NCBI RefSeq assembly: GCF_022387135.1
Contig: NZ_CP092462.1
Location: 62,001 to 126,000 of the forward strand
From: Comamonas sp. B21-038
Lineage (GTDB): Bacteria > Pseudomonadota > Gammaproteobacteria > Burkholderiales > Burkholderiaceae_C
Reading direction: 5' to 3'
Length of the DNA stretch: 64,000 nt
Shown: piece by piece, positions 16,438 through 28,015 of the stretch
Layout of the letters: each line of letters starts with the position of its first letter
Numbering within the stretch: the stretch's first letter is position 1
Made by a program: the position numbers and the translations under genes
The notes under the pieces: model-generated
What the model was told of the DNA's origin: nothing
Seen by the model: the letters and a program-made list of their open reading frames with translations, nothing else
The model's database searches: none

Positions 16438-17855
16438 GCATGATGACCCTGCAGCAGGCGCTGGGCTTCATTGAGCCCCTTGTTCCCCAGGCCCGCCTGG
16501 TGGGCGATGGTGCCGTGCCGCTGCTGCGCGTGCACTCGGACTCGCGCAGCCTGCAGGCGGGCGATTTGTTTGTGGCGCTCAAAGGCGAGCGCTTTGATGC
16601 CAACCAGTTTCTGGCCCAGGCCCAAGCGGCCGGCGCAGCGGCTGCGCTGTGCCATGCCGACCCTGCCGACGCAGGCCTGCCCGGCATTGTGGTGCCCGAC
16701 ACCTTGGCCGCGCTGGGGGCGTTGGCCACCGGCTGGCGTGCCCAGTTTGCGCTGCCGCTGATCGCAGTGACCGGCAGCAACGGCAAGACCACGGTGACCC
16801 AGATGCTGGCGTCCATCCTGCGCGCCCATGCCGGCGATGCCGCCTGGGCCACGCGTGGCAACCTGAACAACGAGATTGGCGTGCCGCTGACCCTGCTGGG
16901 CCTGACGGCTGCGCACCGCGCTGCGGTGGTGGAGCTGGGCATGAACCACCCTGGCGAAATCGCCGTGCTCGCCGCGATGGCGCAGCCCCGGGTGGCCCTG
17001 GTCAACAACGCGCAGCGCGAGCACCAGGAGTTCATGCACACGGTGCAAGCCGTGGCCCGTGAAAACGGCAGCGTGCTGGCCGCGCTGCCGGCCGATGGCG
17101 TGGCCGTGTTCCCTGCCGGCGATGTCTATACCCCGCTGTGGCAGGAACTGGCAGCGGGCCGGGCGACCTGCCTGTTCGGTGCGCAGGCCGATGGTGCCCA
17201 GGCCTATGCCAGCGATGTGCTGTGGCGTGATGGCGCCTGGCAGCTGCAGCTGCACCTGCCCGATGGCGCAGCGCCGGTGGTGCTGCAGATTGCCGGCCGC
17301 CACAACGTGCGCAATGCGCTGGCAGCGGCCGCCTCGGCCCATGCTGCCGGTGTGCCGCTGGCGGCCATTGCCCGGGGGCTGTCGGCGTTCGAGCCGGTCA
17401 AGGGCCGCTCGCGTGCGCTGGCGATGCCCGTCGCGGGCCGCAGCCTGACGGTGGTCGATGACAGCTACAACGCCAACCCGGATTCGGTCAAGGCGGCGAT
17501 CGAGGTGCTGGCCGAGCTGCCCGCAGCCCGGCTGCTGGTGCTGGGCGACATGGGTGAGGTGGGCGACCAAGGACCCCAGTTCCATGCCGAGGCCGGCGCG
17601 CTCGCCCGCGAGCAAGGCATTACGCAGTTGTTTACGCTGGGCGCCCAAAGCCAGTCGGCCGCCGAGGCCTTTGGCGATGGCGCTCAGCATTTCGAGAGCA
17701 TGCCTGCGTTGCAGGATGCGGTGTGCAAATTGATGCCTCAATTGGGCAGTGTGTTGGTCAAAGGTTCGCGGTTCATGAAGATGGAGCAAGTGGTGCAGGC
17801 GATGCAGTCGTGCGCAGACAAGGGGCCCAGCGCCCGTGAGGAGGCCGCATGCTGA
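16434..17855 (+). CDS. murF: UDP-MurNAc-tripeptide--D-Ala-D-Ala ligase MurF
   Basis: A 473-residue Mur ligase completing the UDP-MurNAc pentapeptide by adding the D-Ala-D-Ala made by Ddl. The N-terminal [21 protein letters not shown]-loop [30 protein letters not shown], and the C-terminal [16 protein letters not shown] and [10 protein letters not shown] are family blocks. It overlaps murE by ATGA, and its final codons overlap the mraY start. Confidence 0.96.
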   Translation: MSMMTLQQALGFIEPLVPQARLVGDGAVPLLRVHSDSRSLQAGDLFVALKGERFDANQFLAQAQAAGAAAALCHADPADAGLPGIVVPDTLAALGALATGWRAQFALPLIAVTGSNGKTTVTQMLASILRAHAGDAAWATRGNLNNEIGVPLTLLGLTAAHRAAVVELGMNHPGEIAVLAAMAQPRVALVNNAQREHQEFMHTVQAVARENGSVLAALPADGVAVFPAGDVYTPLWQELAAGRATCLFGAQADGAQAYASDVLWRDGAWQLQLHLPDGAAPVVLQIAGRHNVRNALAAAASAHAAGVPLAAIARGLSAFEPVKGRSRALAMPVAGRSLTVVDDSYNANPDSVKAAIEVLAELPAARLLVLGDMGEVGDQGPQFHAEAGALAREQGITQLFTLGAQSQSAAEAFGDGAQHFESMPALQDAVCKLMPQLGSVLVKGSRFMKMEQVVQAMQSCADKGPSAREEAAC

Positions 17856-19027
17856 TTGTGCTCGCCAGCTGGTTGCAAAGCCTGTCGCCTGAATTCGGCT
17901 TTCTGCGCGTCTTCCAGTACCTGACCTTCCGCGCCGTGATGGCGGCGATGACGGCGCTGGTGATCGGCCTGGTGGCCGGTCCCCGCGTCATCCGTACCTT
18001 GTCGGCGCTGAAGATCGGCCAGCCCATCCGGGGCTATGCGATGCAAAGCCATTTGAGCAAGAGCGGCACCCCGACGATGGGCGGCGTGCTGATCCTGCTG
18101 GCGATCACGATCTCGACGGTGCTGTGGTTTGACCTGTCCAACCGCTTTGTCTGGATCGTGCTGATTGTGACCTGGGGCTTTGGTGCGATTGGCTGGGTGG
18201 ATGACTGGCGCAAGGTGGTCAACAAGGACCCCGAAGGCATGCGCTCGCGCGAAAAGTATTTCTGGCAGTCGGTGCTGGGTCTGGCTGCAGCGCTGGCCCT
18301 CGTCTTCTGCATCTCGGAGAACACCAATGCCGAGGTCTGGAGCCTGTTCGTCAGCTGGGTGCAATCGGGCTTCTCGCTGGATCTGCCACCCAATGCCGGC
18401 CTGATGGTGCCCTTCTTCAAGCAGGTGAACTACCCGCTGGGCGTGCTGGGCTTTGTGATCCTGACCTACCTGGTCATCGTCGGTGCCAGCAATGCAGTCA
18501 ACCTGACCGACGGGCTCGACGGTCTGGCCATCATGCCGGTGGTCATGGTCGGCTCGGCCCTGGGCGTGTTCGCCTATGTCACCGGCAGCGTTAATTTCTC
18601 GCGCTATCTGTTGTTCCCGCACATTGGCGGCACCGGTGAGTTGCTGGTGTTTTGCTGCGCGATGACCGGCGCGGGCCTGGCCTTCCTGTGGTTCAACACC
18701 CACCCGGCCCAGGTCTTCATGGGCGATGTGGGCGCGCTGGCCTTGGGCGGCGCGCTGGGCACGATTGCGGTGATCGTCCGGCAAGAGATTGTGCTGGCCA
18801 TCATGGGCGGCATCTTTGTGGCCGAGGCCGTGTCCGTGATGATGCAGGTGGTCTGGTTCAAGTACACGAAGAAGCGCTATGGCGAAGGCCGCCGCTTGTT
18901 GAAGATGGCCCCGTTGCACCACCATTTCGAAAAGAGCGGCTGGCGCGAGACCCAGGTCGTTGTGCGTTTCTGGATCATCACGATGCTGCTGTGTCTGATC
19001 GGTCTGTCTACCCTGAAGCTGCGGTGA
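17849..19027 (+). CDS. mraY: Phospho-MurNAc-pentapeptide-transferase MraY
   Basis: A 392-residue polytopic inner-membrane enzyme that moves phospho-MurNAc-pentapeptide onto undecaprenyl phosphate to make lipid I. About ten transmembrane helices are apparent, with cytoplasmic catalytic loops [42 protein letters not shown] and the [11 protein letters not shown] signature near the C-terminus. Its start lies inside the end of murF. The stop TGA overlaps a GTG that may be the murD start. Confidence 0.96.
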   Translation: MLIVLASWLQSLSPEFGFLRVFQYLTFRAVMAAMTALVIGLVAGPRVIRTLSALKIGQPIRGYAMQSHLSKSGTPTMGGVLILLAITISTVLWFDLSNRFVWIVLIVTWGFGAIGWVDDWRKVVNKDPEGMRSREKYFWQSVLGLAAALALVFCISENTNAEVWSLFVSWVQSGFSLDLPPNAGLMVPFFKQVNYPLGVLGFVILTYLVIVGASNAVNLTDGLDGLAIMPVVMVGSALGVFAYVTGSVNFSRYLLFPHIGGTGELLVFCCAMTGAGLAFLWFNTHPAQVFMGDVGALALGGALGTIAVIVRQEIVLAIMGGIFVAEAVSVMMQVVWFKYTKKRYGEGRRLLKMAPLHHHFEKSGWRETQVVVRFWIITMLLCLIGLSTLKLR

Positions 19028-19032
19028 GCACC

Positions 19033-21018
19033 ATGTCAACCGAGCACCTCCACCCCCTTGATCCCTCGGCAGAGGCCGCGGCTGCGCCATTGACGCCGGC
19101 AGTGGCGCCGGTGGCTGCGGCAGGCGTGGCCCAGCCTGACGGGCTGCAGCCTGAAGCGGCAGCACCTGGCGCCGATGCACCGCCGCCGGCCCCGCCTTTG
19201 CCGGCGGATGGCGTGCCGGTGGAGGCCGCTGCAGAAGAGGCAGCCGCTGTCGCCACCGATGCTGCAGATGCTGCAGCGGCGCCGGCTGCCGAAGCGCCGG
19301 CGGTGGATATGGCGCCGGTTCCCGATGTGTCGACCCTGACGGCCGCCAAGGACGCGGCCGCCTTTGTGGCGCAGATTTTCGCCGATCCTGGCGTGTCCGA
19401 TGCGGCCAGCAGTGAAGTGACCGCCGTGGATATACAGCCGCAGGAGGCCGAGGTGGTTTATGCCCCGGTGCCTGCGCAGTGGCCGCAGGGGCAGGAGCAT
19501 GCGCTGCAAGGACAGCATGTGCTGGTGCTGGGCCTGGGTACTTCCGGTCTGGCGATGGCGCGCTGGTGTGCGCGCTGCGGCGCCCAGGTGACGGTGGCCG
19601 ATACACGCGAGGCTCCGCCCCAGTTGGCACAGCTGCGCAGCGAGCTGCCCGATGTGCGCTTTGTCGCGGGCGCTTTGACCGCCGCGCTGGTCGATGGCCA
19701 GCCGGTGCGCGTGGTCTACCGCTCGCCCGGCCTGAGCCCCGAGACCGTGGCGCCTGTCGTCGATGCAGCGCGCGCCATTGGCTTGCCGGTCAGCGGTGAG
19801 CTGGATCTGTTCAGCCTGGCCCTGCAGTCGCTGGCCCAGGCGCACGGCTATGTGCCCAAGGTGCTGGCGATCACGGGGACCAATGGCAAGACCACGGTGA
19901 CCTCGTTGACGGGGCAGCTGCTGGCCCATGCCGGCATGTCCACCGCTGTGGCCGGCAATATCGGCCCCAGCCTGCTTGACACGCTGTCACAGCACATCGA
20001 TGCGCAAAGCCTGCCGCAGGCCTGGGTGCTGGAGCTGTCCAGCTTCCAGCTCGAAGATGCGCATGCCTTCAACCCGACGGCAGCGACGGTACTCAACCTC
20101 AGCCAGGACCACCTGGACTGGCATGGCAGCATGGCGGCCTATGCTGGTGCCAAGGCCAAGATTTTCGGCAGCGATGCGCTGATGGTGCTCAACCGCGACG
20201 ACCCGGCCGTGATGGCCATGCTGCCGCCACCGGTGCGCATCAAGCTGCAGCGCCCCCAACTGCGCCCGCACATCAGCTTTGGGCTGGATCTGCCCACCCA
20301 GCCGGGCGACTATGGCCTGGAAGTGGTCAACGGCATGGCCTGGCTGGTGCGTGCACAGGACGATGGCAACAGCGCCAGCAACAAGCGCAACCAGACGGCA
20401 GCGGACGATGTGTTCCTGCAGCGGCTGATGCCTGCTGACGCGTTGCGCATCCGGGGCCGCCACAACGCGATGAATGCGCTGGCTGCGCTGGCGCTGGGCC
20501 ATGCCGCAGGCGCCGGTTTTGCGCCGATGCTGTTTGGCCTGCGCGAATACCGGGGCGAGCGCCACCGGGTCGAGCCCATCGGCATCGTCAGCGATGTGGA
20601 ATATTTTGACGACAGCAAGGGCACCAATGTGGGTGCCACCGTGGCCGCGTTGATGGGCCTGGGTGCCGAGCGCCGCATCGTGCTGATCCTGGGCGGCGAG
20701 GGCAAGGGCCAGGATTTCTCGCCGCTGGCCGCGCCTGTGCTGCGCTACGCGCGCGCCGTGGTGCTGATTGGCCGCGATGCGCCGCTGATCGAGGCTGCAC
20801 TGGCCGACACCGGTGTGCCCCTGCTGCACGCGCCCAGCATGGACGAAGCCGTGCTGCTGGCCAGCCAGAAGGCCGTCGCCGGCGACGCGGTGCTGATGTC
20901 CCCCGCCTGCGCCAGCTTTGACATGTTCCAAAACTACGGCCACCGCGCCGAGGTGTTTTGCCAGGCCGTGGCGGCGCTGGCTGAAGAGCGCGGCACCAGT
21001 CTGGAGGTGCAGCCATGA
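19033..21018 (+). CDS. murD: UDP-MurNAc-L-Ala--D-Glu ligase MurD with long N-terminal extension
   Basis: A 661-residue form of a ligase that is usually about 440-500 residues. The MurD core starts at about residue 157 ([20 protein letters not shown]), with the P-loop [37 protein letters not shown], the C-terminal [11 protein letters not shown] and [12 protein letters not shown]. Residues 1-156 are Ala/Pro/Glu-rich and probably disordered; residues 94-125 look more helical. The frame stays open from the mraY stop, and a GTG at 19024 overlaps that stop, so translation of the extension is likely. An internal ATG at 19309 is possible but still leaves about 65 extra residues. Confidence 0.9.
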   Translation: MSTEHLHPLDPSAEAAAAPLTPAVAPVAAAGVAQPDGLQPEAAAPGADAPPPAPPLPADGVPVEAAAEEAAAVATDAADAAAAPAAEAPAVDMAPVPDVSTLTAAKDAAAFVAQIFADPGVSDAASSEVTAVDIQPQEAEVVYAPVPAQWPQGQEHALQGQHVLVLGLGTSGLAMARWCARCGAQVTVADTREAPPQLAQLRSELPDVRFVAGALTAALVDGQPVRVVYRSPGLSPETVAPVVDAARAIGLPVSGELDLFSLALQSLAQAHGYVPKVLAITGTNGKTTVTSLTGQLLAHAGMSTAVAGNIGPSLLDTLSQHIDAQSLPQAWVLELSSFQLEDAHAFNPTAATVLNLSQDHLDWHGSMAAYAGAKAKIFGSDALMVLNRDDPAVMAMLPPPVRIKLQRPQLRPHISFGLDLPTQPGDYGLEVVNGMAWLVRAQDDGNSASNKRNQTAADDVFLQRLMPADALRIRGRHNAMNALAALALGHAAGAGFAPMLFGLREYRGERHRVEPIGIVSDVEYFDDSKGTNVGATVAALMGLGAERRIVLILGGEGKGQDFSPLAAPVLRYARAVVLIGRDAPLIEAALADTGVPLLHAPSMDEAVLLASQKAVAGDAVLMSPACASFDMFQNYGHRAEVFCQAVAALAEERGTSLEVQP

Positions 21019-22283
21019 GCACCGAGACCGGACTGCGCGGCAGGTTTTCGGGCTGGTTCAAACCGGCCGGGGAAAAGCCCGTCGATATTTTGCCGGTGCG
21101 TGTCGGCGGCAATGAATACCGCCAGACCCCATCGAACACGACCAATATCTTTGGCGCCGACCAGGTACTGATCTGGCTGGTGGTGGCCATCCTGTCCTGG
21201 GGCATCGTCATGGTGTTCTCGGCCTCGATCGCGATGCCGGACAACCCGCGCTTTGGCAAGATTGCCCATTACTACTTCTTCCAGCGCCACCTGATGAGTG
21301 TGGGCCTGGGCTTTGTGGCAGCGGTGCTCACTTTCCAGATTCCGATGAAGGTCTGGGAGCACTGGGCGCCCTGGCTGTTCATCGCCTCGATCCTGCTGCT
21401 GATTGCGGTGCTGATTCCGCATGTGGGCACGGTGGTCAATGGCGCGCGCCGCTGGCTCTCGCTGGGCATCATGAACTTCCAGCCGTCCGAGCTGGCCAAG
21501 ATCGCGGTCATCATGTATGCCGCCGATTACATGGTGCGCAAGATGGAGGTCAAGGAGCGCTTCTTCCGCGCGGTGCTGCCGATGGGGCTGGCCGTGGGCA
21601 TTGTCGGCGCGCTGCTGCTGGCCGAGCCCGACATGGGCGCCTTCATGGTGATCGCCGTGATCGCCATGGGCATCCTGTTCCTGGGTGGCGTCAACGCCCG
21701 CATGTTCTTCCTGATTGCGCTGGTGCTGGTGGCCGCCTTTGCGCTGATCGTGATGACCTCGGAATGGCGGCGAGAACGCATCTTTGCCTACCTCGACCCC
21801 TGGAGCGAAAAGCATGCGCTGGGCAAGGGCTACCAGCTCTCGCATTCGCTGATTGCCATTGGCCGGGGCGAGATCTTTGGCGTGGGCTTGGGTGGCAGCG
21901 TCGAGAAGCTGCATTGGCTGCCCGAAGCCCATACCGACTTCCTGCTGGCCGTGATCGGCGAAGAGCTGGGCCTGGTCGGCATCATTGCGCTGCTGGGTCT
22001 GTTCTTCTTCATGATACGCCGCATCGTGGAAATCGGCCGCCAGGCGATTCGCATGGACCGCATTTTCTCCGGCCTGGTGGCGCAAGGCATTGCGATCTGG
22101 CTGGGATTCCAGACCTTCATCAATGCCGGTGTGAACCTCGGCGCCTTGCCCACCAAGGGACTGACCTTGCCGCTGATGAGTTTCGGCGGGTCGGCGATTC
22201 TGATGAACCTGGTGGCGATTGCCATCGTGCTGCGCATCGACTGCGAAAACAAGGCCATGGGTGCCGGGGGGGCGCGATCATGA
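21015..22283 (+). CDS. ftsW: Septal peptidoglycan polymerase FtsW
   Basis: A 422-residue SEDS-family glycosyltransferase that polymerises lipid II at the septum together with FtsI. About ten transmembrane helices start near residue 53. Conserved blocks include [64 protein letters not shown] and the C-terminal [21 protein letters not shown]. The N-terminal tail of about 50 residues is longer than in many homologues. ATGA overlaps link it to murD and murG. Confidence 0.95.
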   Translation: MSTETGLRGRFSGWFKPAGEKPVDILPVRVGGNEYRQTPSNTTNIFGADQVLIWLVVAILSWGIVMVFSASIAMPDNPRFGKIAHYYFFQRHLMSVGLGFVAAVLTFQIPMKVWEHWAPWLFIASILLLIAVLIPHVGTVVNGARRWLSLGIMNFQPSELAKIAVIMYAADYMVRKMEVKERFFRAVLPMGLAVGIVGALLLAEPDMGAFMVIAVIAMGILFLGGVNARMFFLIALVLVAAFALIVMTSEWRRERIFAYLDPWSEKHALGKGYQLSHSLIAIGRGEIFGVGLGGSVEKLHWLPEAHTDFLLAVIGEELGLVGIIALLGLFFFMIRRIVEIGRQAIRMDRIFSGLVAQGIAIWLGFQTFINAGVNLGALPTKGLTLPLMSFGGSAILMNLVAIAIVLRIDCENKAMGAGGARS

Positions 22284-23344
22284 GCGGCAAGACGGCACTG
22301 ATCATGGCGGGCGGCACCGGCGGCCATATCTTTCCCGGCCTGGCCGTGGCCCAGGAGCTGCGCAGCCGTGGCTGGACCGTCCACTGGCTGGGCGCGCCCG
22401 ACAGCATGGAAGAGCGCCTCGTGCCGCCCCAGGGCTTTGCACTGGAGCGGGTGGCGTTCTCGGGCGTGCGCGGCAAGGGCCTGCGCTCGCTCGCCGGCAT
22501 GCCGCTGCGCCTGTTGAAGGCATTGCAGCAGGCGCGCGCCGTGCTGCGCAAGGTCCGTCCCGATGTGGTCGTCGGCATGGGCGGCTACATCACCGTGCCA
22601 GGCGGCCTGGCGGCCCGGCTGGCCGGTGTGCCGATCGTGCTGCATGAGCAGAACTCGGTGCCCGGCATGGCCAACAAGCTGCTGGCCCGCATGGCCCAGC
22701 GCGTGTTCAGCGCCTTCCCGAATGCGATTGCCGGCGGCCAGTGGGTGGGCAATCCGCTGCGTGCCGAGTTCCTGCAGCAGCCCGAACCGGCACAGCGCTT
22801 TGCCGGCCGCAGCGGCCCGCTGCAGCTGCTGGTGGTGGGCGGCAGCCTGGGTGCCAAGGCCTTGAACGAGGTGGTGCCCCAGGCGCTGGCGCTGATGGCG
22901 CCCGAGACCCGCCCGGTGGTCACCCACCAAAGCGGCGCCAAGCAGATCGATGCGCTGCAGGCCAACTATGCGGCCGCTGGCGTGCAAGCCAGCCTGACCC
23001 CTTTCATCGACGACGCGGCCAAGGCCTATGCGGATGCCGATGTGATCGTCTGCCGCGCAGGCGCCAGCACGGTGACCGAGCTGGCCGCCGTGGGAGCTGC
23101 GGCGGTGTTTGTGCCGTTTCCGGCAGCGGTCGATGACCACCAGACGGCCAATGCGCGCTTTTTGGTAGATGCCGGCGCCGGCTGGTTGGTGCAACAAAGC
23201 GTTCTGACCCCGGAAAACCTGGCTCAGATGCTAGAGAATATGCAGCGGACGGGCCTGGTGGACATGGCCCAAAAGGCGAAGAAAATGCAGAAATTGGAAG
23301 CTACCCAGGTGGTGGCGGATGCCTGCGCGGAGGTGGCACGATGA
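22280..23344 (+). CDS. murG: Lipid II synthase MurG (UDP-GlcNAc transferase)
   Basis: A 354-residue peripheral membrane GT28 glycosyltransferase adding GlcNAc to lipid I. The N-terminal glycine loop [43 protein letters not shown], the second-domain [16 protein letters not shown] and [11 protein letters not shown] are all present. The ATG at 22280 overlaps the ftsW TGA; a longer in-frame extension inside ftsW has no family similarity. The stop overlaps murC. Confidence 0.96.
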   Translation: MSGKTALIMAGGTGGHIFPGLAVAQELRSRGWTVHWLGAPDSMEERLVPPQGFALERVAFSGVRGKGLRSLAGMPLRLLKALQQARAVLRKVRPDVVVGMGGYITVPGGLAARLAGVPIVLHEQNSVPGMANKLLARMAQRVFSAFPNAIAGGQWVGNPLRAEFLQQPEPAQRFAGRSGPLQLLVVGGSLGAKALNEVVPQALALMAPETRPVVTHQSGAKQIDALQANYAAAGVQASLTPFIDDAAKAYADADVIVCRAGASTVTELAAVGAAAVFVPFPAAVDDHQTANARFLVDAGAGWLVQQSVLTPENLAQMLENMQRTGLVDMAQKAKKMQKLEATQVVADACAEVAR

Positions 23345-24774
23345 AACACGCCATCCAGCGCATTCATTTTGTAGGTATTGGCGGTGCAGGCATGAGCGGC
23401 ATTGCCGAAGTGCTGCACAACCTGGGCTATGCCGTCTCGGGCTCGGACCTGTCGGACAGCAGCACCATGGCGCATCTGCGCGATGCGGGCATCACCACCT
23501 TTGTGGGCCACGATGCGGCGCATATCGCCGGTGCCCAGGCGGTGGTGACATCGACGGCCGTGCAGGCCGACAACCCCGAAGTCGTGGCCGCCCGGGCCAT
23601 GGGCATTCCGGTGGTGCCGCGCGCGCTGATGCTGGCCGAGCTGATGCGCCTGCGCAAGGGCATCGCGATTGCCGGCACCCATGGCAAGACGACGACCACC
23701 AGCCTGGTGACCAGCGTGCTGGCCGAGGCCGGCCTGGACCCGACCTTTGTCATTGGCGGCAAGCTCAACAGCGCCGGCGCCAATGCGCGCCTGGGCAGTG
23801 GCGAGTACATCGTGGTCGAGGCCGATGAATCGGATGCTTCGTTCCTGAACCTGCTGCCGGTGATGGCCGTGGTCACGAACATCGATGCCGACCACATGGA
23901 CACCTATGGCCATGACTTTGGCCGGCTCAAGACGGCCTTTGTCGACTTTCTGAACCGCATGCCCTTTTATGGCAATGCCGTGGTCTGCATCGACAGCCCG
24001 GCCGTCGGCGACATCATCGAGCGCGTGGCCTGCAAGGTCACGACCTATGGCCTGGGCGAAAACGCCCAGATCCGCGCGGTGAACCTGCAGGCCGACAACG
24101 GCCAGATGCGCTTTACCGTGCAGCGCCGCCTGGCCCAGCCCTTGCCCGATCTGGAGGTGGTGCTGAACCTGCCTGGCGAGCACAACGTGCTCAATGCACT
24201 GTCGGTGGTCGGGGTGGCCGCTGCCATCGGCATTGATGACGCGGCCCTGCAGCGGGCGCTGCAAGGCTTCAAGGGCGTGGGGCGCCGTTTTCAGCGTTAT
24301 GGCCAGGCCCGGCTGCCCCATGGCGGCGAGTTCACGGTTATTGACGATTACGGCCATCACCCTGTCGAAATGGCTGCCACCATTGCGGCCGCGCGCGGCG
24401 CGTTTCCGGGTCGCCGGCTGGTGCTGGCCTTCCAGCCCCACCGCTACACCCGCACGCGGGATTGTTTTGAGGACTTTGTCCAGGTGCTGGGCGGCGCCGA
24501 TGCGGTGCTGCTGGCCGAGGTCTATGCCGCCGGTGAAACACCGATCGTGGCAGCCGACAGCCGTGCGCTGGCACGCGCGGTGCGTGTGGCTGGCAAGGTG
24601 GAGCCGGTGTTTGTCGAGCAGATCAGCAGCCTGCCCCAGCAGATTCTGGACCAGGCGCAGGACGGCGATGTGCTGCTGTGCATGGGCGCGGGATCGATTG
24701 GTGCGGTGGCTGCCAAGGTGATGGCATTGGCCGATGGGCAAGAGCGTGTAGCGCCGCAAGGGAGCGCGGTATGA
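23341..24774 (+). CDS. murC: UDP-N-acetylmuramate--L-alanine ligase MurC
   Basis: A 477-residue Mur ligase adding the first stem residue, L-Ala. The start [18 protein letters not shown] is the MurC Rossmann loop. [13 protein letters not shown] is the P-loop, [11 protein letters not shown] and [11 protein letters not shown] follow, and [14 protein letters not shown] and FQPHRYTRT mark the C-terminal domain. The paralogous recycling ligase Mpl is encoded at 48367-49770. ATGA overlaps on both sides. Confidence 0.96.
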   Translation: MKHAIQRIHFVGIGGAGMSGIAEVLHNLGYAVSGSDLSDSSTMAHLRDAGITTFVGHDAAHIAGAQAVVTSTAVQADNPEVVAARAMGIPVVPRALMLAELMRLRKGIAIAGTHGKTTTTSLVTSVLAEAGLDPTFVIGGKLNSAGANARLGSGEYIVVEADESDASFLNLLPVMAVVTNIDADHMDTYGHDFGRLKTAFVDFLNRMPFYGNAVVCIDSPAVGDIIERVACKVTTYGLGENAQIRAVNLQADNGQMRFTVQRRLAQPLPDLEVVLNLPGEHNVLNALSVVGVAAAIGIDDAALQRALQGFKGVGRRFQRYGQARLPHGGEFTVIDDYGHHPVEMAATIAAARGAFPGRRLVLAFQPHRYTRTRDCFEDFVQVLGGADAVLLAEVYAAGETPIVAADSRALARAVRVAGKVEPVFVEQISSLPQQILDQAQDGDVLLCMGAGSIGAVAAKVMALADGQERVAPQGSAV

Positions 24775-25745
24775 GTGAAACCATGAACAATATTGATGTG
24801 AAGGCCTTGGGCAAGGTCGCGGTGCTGATGGGCGGGAGCTCGGCAGAGCGCGAGGTGTCGCTGATGTCCGGCAAGGGCGTGCTGGCTGCGCTGCAGTTCA
24901 AGGGCGTGGACGCGCATGCGTTTGACCCGTCGCAGCAGGATTTGGGCGAGCTGCGCAAGCAAGGCTTTGCGCGCTGCTTCATCGCGCTGCATGGCCGCCA
25001 TGGCGAAGACGGCACGGTGCAAGGCGCGCTGGAGCTGCTGGGCATTCCCTACACCGGCCCTGGCGTGATGGCCTCGAGCATCGCGATGGACAAGATCATG
25101 ACCAAGCGCATCTGGCGCTTTGAAGGCCTGTCCACCCCCGAGTGGCGCATGGCCGCCAGCGAGCAGGACACGCGCGATGCGCTGGCCGCGCTCGGCGCGC
25201 CGATGATCGTCAAGCCCGCACGCGAGGGCTCGACGATTGGTCTGTCCAAGGTCAGCAGCCCTGAAGAATGCGCCCAGGCCTATGCGCTGGCCTCCCGCTA
25301 TGACCCCGAAGTCCTGTGCGAGCAGTTCATCGAGGGCATGGAAACGACGTGCGCGGTGCTGGGCCAGGGCCGCAGCGCCAAGGCGCTGCCGGTGATCAAG
25401 ATCGTCGCGCCGGACGGCAATTACGACTACCAGAACAAGTACTTCACCGACACCACCCAGTACTTCTGCCCCAGCGAGCTGCCCGCAGAGATGGAGGCGG
25501 CGATCCGCGACCTGGCGGAGAAGGCGTTCCGCACCCTGGGCTGCCGGGGCTGGTCGCGTGCCGATGTGATGGTGCGTGCCTCGGACCAGCAGCTGTTCCT
25601 GCTGGAGATCAATACCTCGCCGGGCATGACCAGCCATTCGCTGGTGCCCATGGCAGCGCGTGCCACCGGCATGAGCTACGAAGACCTGTGTTTGCACCTG
25701 GTGGCCCATGCATCGACCGATGCGGCCCAAGGCGCGGAGCTGTAA
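24771..25745 (+). CDS. ddl: D-alanine--D-alanine ligase Ddl
   Basis: A 324-residue ATP-grasp ligase producing the D-Ala-D-Ala used by Mur[22 protein letters not shown] is the N-terminal signature, followed by [29 protein letters not shown] blocks, the ATP-grasp [15 protein letters not shown], and the C-terminal [16 protein letters not shown]. The ATG at 24771 overlaps the murC stop. The position between murC and ftsQ matches DdlB of other proteobacteria. Confidence 0.95.
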   Translation: MSETMNNIDVKALGKVAVLMGGSSAEREVSLMSGKGVLAALQFKGVDAHAFDPSQQDLGELRKQGFARCFIALHGRHGEDGTVQGALELLGIPYTGPGVMASSIAMDKIMTKRIWRFEGLSTPEWRMAASEQDTRDALAALGAPMIVKPAREGSTIGLSKVSSPEECAQAYALASRYDPEVLCEQFIEGMETTCAVLGQGRSAKALPVIKIVAPDGNYDYQNKYFTDTTQYFCPSELPAEMEAAIRDLAEKAFRTLGCRGWSRADVMVRASDQQLFLLEINTSPGMTSHSLVPMAARATGMSYEDLCLHLVAHASTDAAQGAEL

Positions 25746-25763
25746 GACAAGGAGATGCGATCC

Positions 25764-26561
25764 ATGGAGCAGACCATGCCAGTCCCCTTCGACGTCAAGC
25801 TGATGAACATGCTGGCCACGGCATTGTTCCTCGGCTGCGGCGCGTTGCTGGTGCTGGCAGGGGTGCGCTGGGCCATCCACCATCCGGCGCTGAGCATTGC
25901 ACGCATCGTGGTGCAGGGCGAGATGGAGCACAACAGCGCGGTGTCGCTGCAGGCCAATGTGATGCCATCGCTCAAGGGCAACTTCTTCACGATGGACCTG
26001 GATGAGACACGCCGCATCTTCGAGCAGGCGCCCTGGGTGCGCCAGGCGCGGATCAAGCGCGAGTTTCCGAGCACCTTGGCGGTGACGATCACCGAGCAGG
26101 ACGCGGCCGCGATCTGGGGCGCCGAAGGCGAGTCCCGCCTGCTCAACAGCGAAGGCCAGATGTTCGAGGGCGATTCCACCGACCCGGATCTGCTGCATCT
26201 GCCGCACTTGTCGGGCCCGGCAGGCCGCTCGCAAGAGGTGCTGGCCATGTTCCGGGCGCTCGCGCCGATCTACGCCAAGCTGGACAACGCGCTGGTGGCG
26301 CTGGCGGAGTCGAACAGCGGCAGCTGGAAGGCCACCTTGCAGTCCGGCGCGGTCATCGAGATGGGCCAGGGCCGGGAGGAGGTCCTGAGCGAGCGGGTAC
26401 GTAAATTTGTTGAATCTTTGCCTGAAGTCACCGGTACCTACAGGCGCAGCGTGGCATCGCTGACGTCGGCGGATCTGCGCCATGCCGGGGGCTATGCGGT
26501 ACGCATGCAGGGGGTGACCACGGGCACCCCGACATCGGGCCGGGCGCCAGTCAAAAAATAG
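25764..26561 (+). CDS. ftsQ: Cell division protein FtsQ
   Basis: A bitopic division protein of about 265 residues that joins FtsBL and FtsW/FtsI. One transmembrane helix lies at about residues 17-38. A POTRA domain follows (SIARIVVQGEMEHNSAVSLQ...WVRQARIKREFPSTLAV), then the beta domain. AAGGAG ends at 25753, one base before an in-frame ATG at 25755, too close to serve it, so the ATG at 25764 (10-nt spacing) was preferred; the difference is three residues. ftsA lies 59 bp downstream. Confidence 0.92.
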   Translation: MEQTMPVPFDVKLMNMLATALFLGCGALLVLAGVRWAIHHPALSIARIVVQGEMEHNSAVSLQANVMPSLKGNFFTMDLDETRRIFEQAPWVRQARIKREFPSTLAVTITEQDAAAIWGAEGESRLLNSEGQMFEGDSTDPDLLHLPHLSGPAGRSQEVLAMFRALAPIYAKLDNALVALAESNSGSWKATLQSGAVIEMGQGREEVLSERVRKFVESLPEVTGTYRRSVASLTSADLRHAGGYAVRMQGVTTGTPTSGRAPVKK

Positions 26562-26620
26562 AACACAGAGATGCGAAACATGAACCATACCAATCACTTG
26601 ATCAGCGAGGGCAACTGACT

Positions 26621-27850
26621 ATGGCGCGAGATAGCAAAGACGTGGTAGTCGGCCTGGACATCGGCACCGCCAAGATCATGGTGGTCGTCGCCGAGGTGCT
26701 GGGCAATGGCGAGCTCAAGCTGGCCGGGCTGGGCGTTGCGCCCAGCAACGGGCTCAAGCGCGGTGTGGTGGTGAACATCGATGCCACGGTGCAGAGCATC
26801 CAGCAGGCGCTCAAGGAGGCCGAGCTGATGGCCGACCTGAACATCCAGCGGGTCTACACCGGCATCACCGGCAGCCATATCCGTGGCATCAATTCCAGCG
26901 GCATGGTGGCCGTCAAGGACAAGGAAGTCTCGGCCGCCGATGTGGCACGCGTGCTGGACACCGCCAAGGCGATCAACATCCCTTCGGACCAGCGCCTGCT
27001 GCTGGTGGAGCCGCAGGAGTTCGCGATCGACGGCCAGGATGTGCGCGAGCCCATCGGCATGAGCGGGCTGCGCCTGGAGTCCAAGATCCACATCGTGACC
27101 GGCGCGCAGAGCGCAGCCGAGAACATCATCAAATGCGTGCGCCGCTGCGGCCTGGAGGTGGAGCAGCTGCTGCTCAACCCGCTGGCCTCCAGCCAGGCGG
27201 TGCTGACCGATGACGAGCGCGAACTGGGTGTGGCCGTGGTCGATATCGGCGCGGGCACCACCGATGTGTCGATCTTCACCGGTGGCGCGATCCGCCATAC
27301 GGCGGTGATCCCGATTGCCGGTGACCTGATCACCAGCGACATCGCGATGGCGCTGCGCACGCCGACCAAGGACGCCGAGGACATCAAGGTCGAGAGCGGC
27401 TGCGCCAAGCAGCTGCTGGCCGATCCCGATACGCAGGTGGATGTGCCCGGTCTGGGTGACCGTGGCCCGCGCCTGTTGAGCAAGCAGGCGCTGGCGGGCG
27501 TGATCGAGCCGCGCGTCGAAGAAATTTTCTCGCTGGTGCAGCAAGTCATCCGCGAGTCTGGTTATGAGGAGGTGCTGTCGTCGGGCATTGTGCTCACCGG
27601 CGGCAGCGCGGTGATGCCGGGCATGGTCGAGCTGGGGGAGGACATCTTCCTCAAGCCGGTGCGGCGCGGCATTCCGAAGTATTCCGGCACCCTGGCCGAG
27701 ATGGTGGCGCAGCCCCGTGCTGCCACCGTCATGGGCCTGCTGGAAGAGGCCCGCATGGCCCGCATGCGTGGCTACAAGGTGGCCCAGAAGTCCGGTTCGG
27801 TGAAGTCGGCATTTGGGCGTTTGAAGGACTTTATTGTGGGGAACTTTTAA
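26621..27850 (+). CDS. ftsA: Cell division protein FtsA
   Basis: The 409-residue actin-like protein that anchors FtsZ to the membrane and recruits later division proteins. It has phosphate loop GLDIGTAKIMVVVAEV, the 1C-domain region, DIGAGTTDVSIFTGGAIRHT, LTGGSAVMPGM, and a C-terminal amphipathic helix (SAFGRLKDFIVGNF) that serves as membrane target. The start follows GAGGG. A 14-codon open frame (26571-26618) ends three bases before the ATG. Confidence 0.96.
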   Translation: MARDSKDVVVGLDIGTAKIMVVVAEVLGNGELKLAGLGVAPSNGLKRGVVVNIDATVQSIQQALKEAELMADLNIQRVYTGITGSHIRGINSSGMVAVKDKEVSAADVARVLDTAKAINIPSDQRLLLVEPQEFAIDGQDVREPIGMSGLRLESKIHIVTGAQSAAENIIKCVRRCGLEVEQLLLNPLASSQAVLTDDERELGVAVVDIGAGTTDVSIFTGGAIRHTAVIPIAGDLITSDIAMALRTPTKDAEDIKVESGCAKQLLADPDTQVDVPGLGDRGPRLLSKQALAGVIEPRVEEIFSLVQQVIRESGYEEVLSSGIVLTGGSAVMPGMVELGEDIFLKPVRRGIPKYSGTLAEMVAQPRAATVMGLLEEARMARMRGYKVAQKSGSVKSAFGRLKDFIVGNF

Positions 27851-28015
27851 CCATGCATGACACCACTTGTTGGCTGGCGCAAAGCAGCCCTTCAAGGCTC
27901 AAAGGGTATGACCCTTGGAGACCTAAAGGGCCACCAAGCAACCAATGTTCATTAAAGAGTGAATTATTCGTAACCCATTTTTCTCATGTTGACGCGAGAG
28001 CGAGAGGAGCAGGCA
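27851..28015 (+). promoter_or_regulatory. ftsA-ftsZ spacer with small hairpin
   Basis: This 165-bp spacer is AT-richer than its neighbours near 27945-27980 and holds the inverted repeat AAGGGT-ATG-ACCCTT (27902-27916). In many bacteria additional ftsZ promoters lie between or within ftsQ and ftsA. No clear -35/-10 pair stands out. The ftsZ ribosome-binding site AGGAG is well placed before the ATG. Confidence 0.3.

Noticed and set aside
26571..26618. 14-codon frame ending three bases before ftsA
   Set aside because: Could couple translation to ftsA, but its ribosome-binding site is poor and its composition unremarkable. Not supported as a gene.
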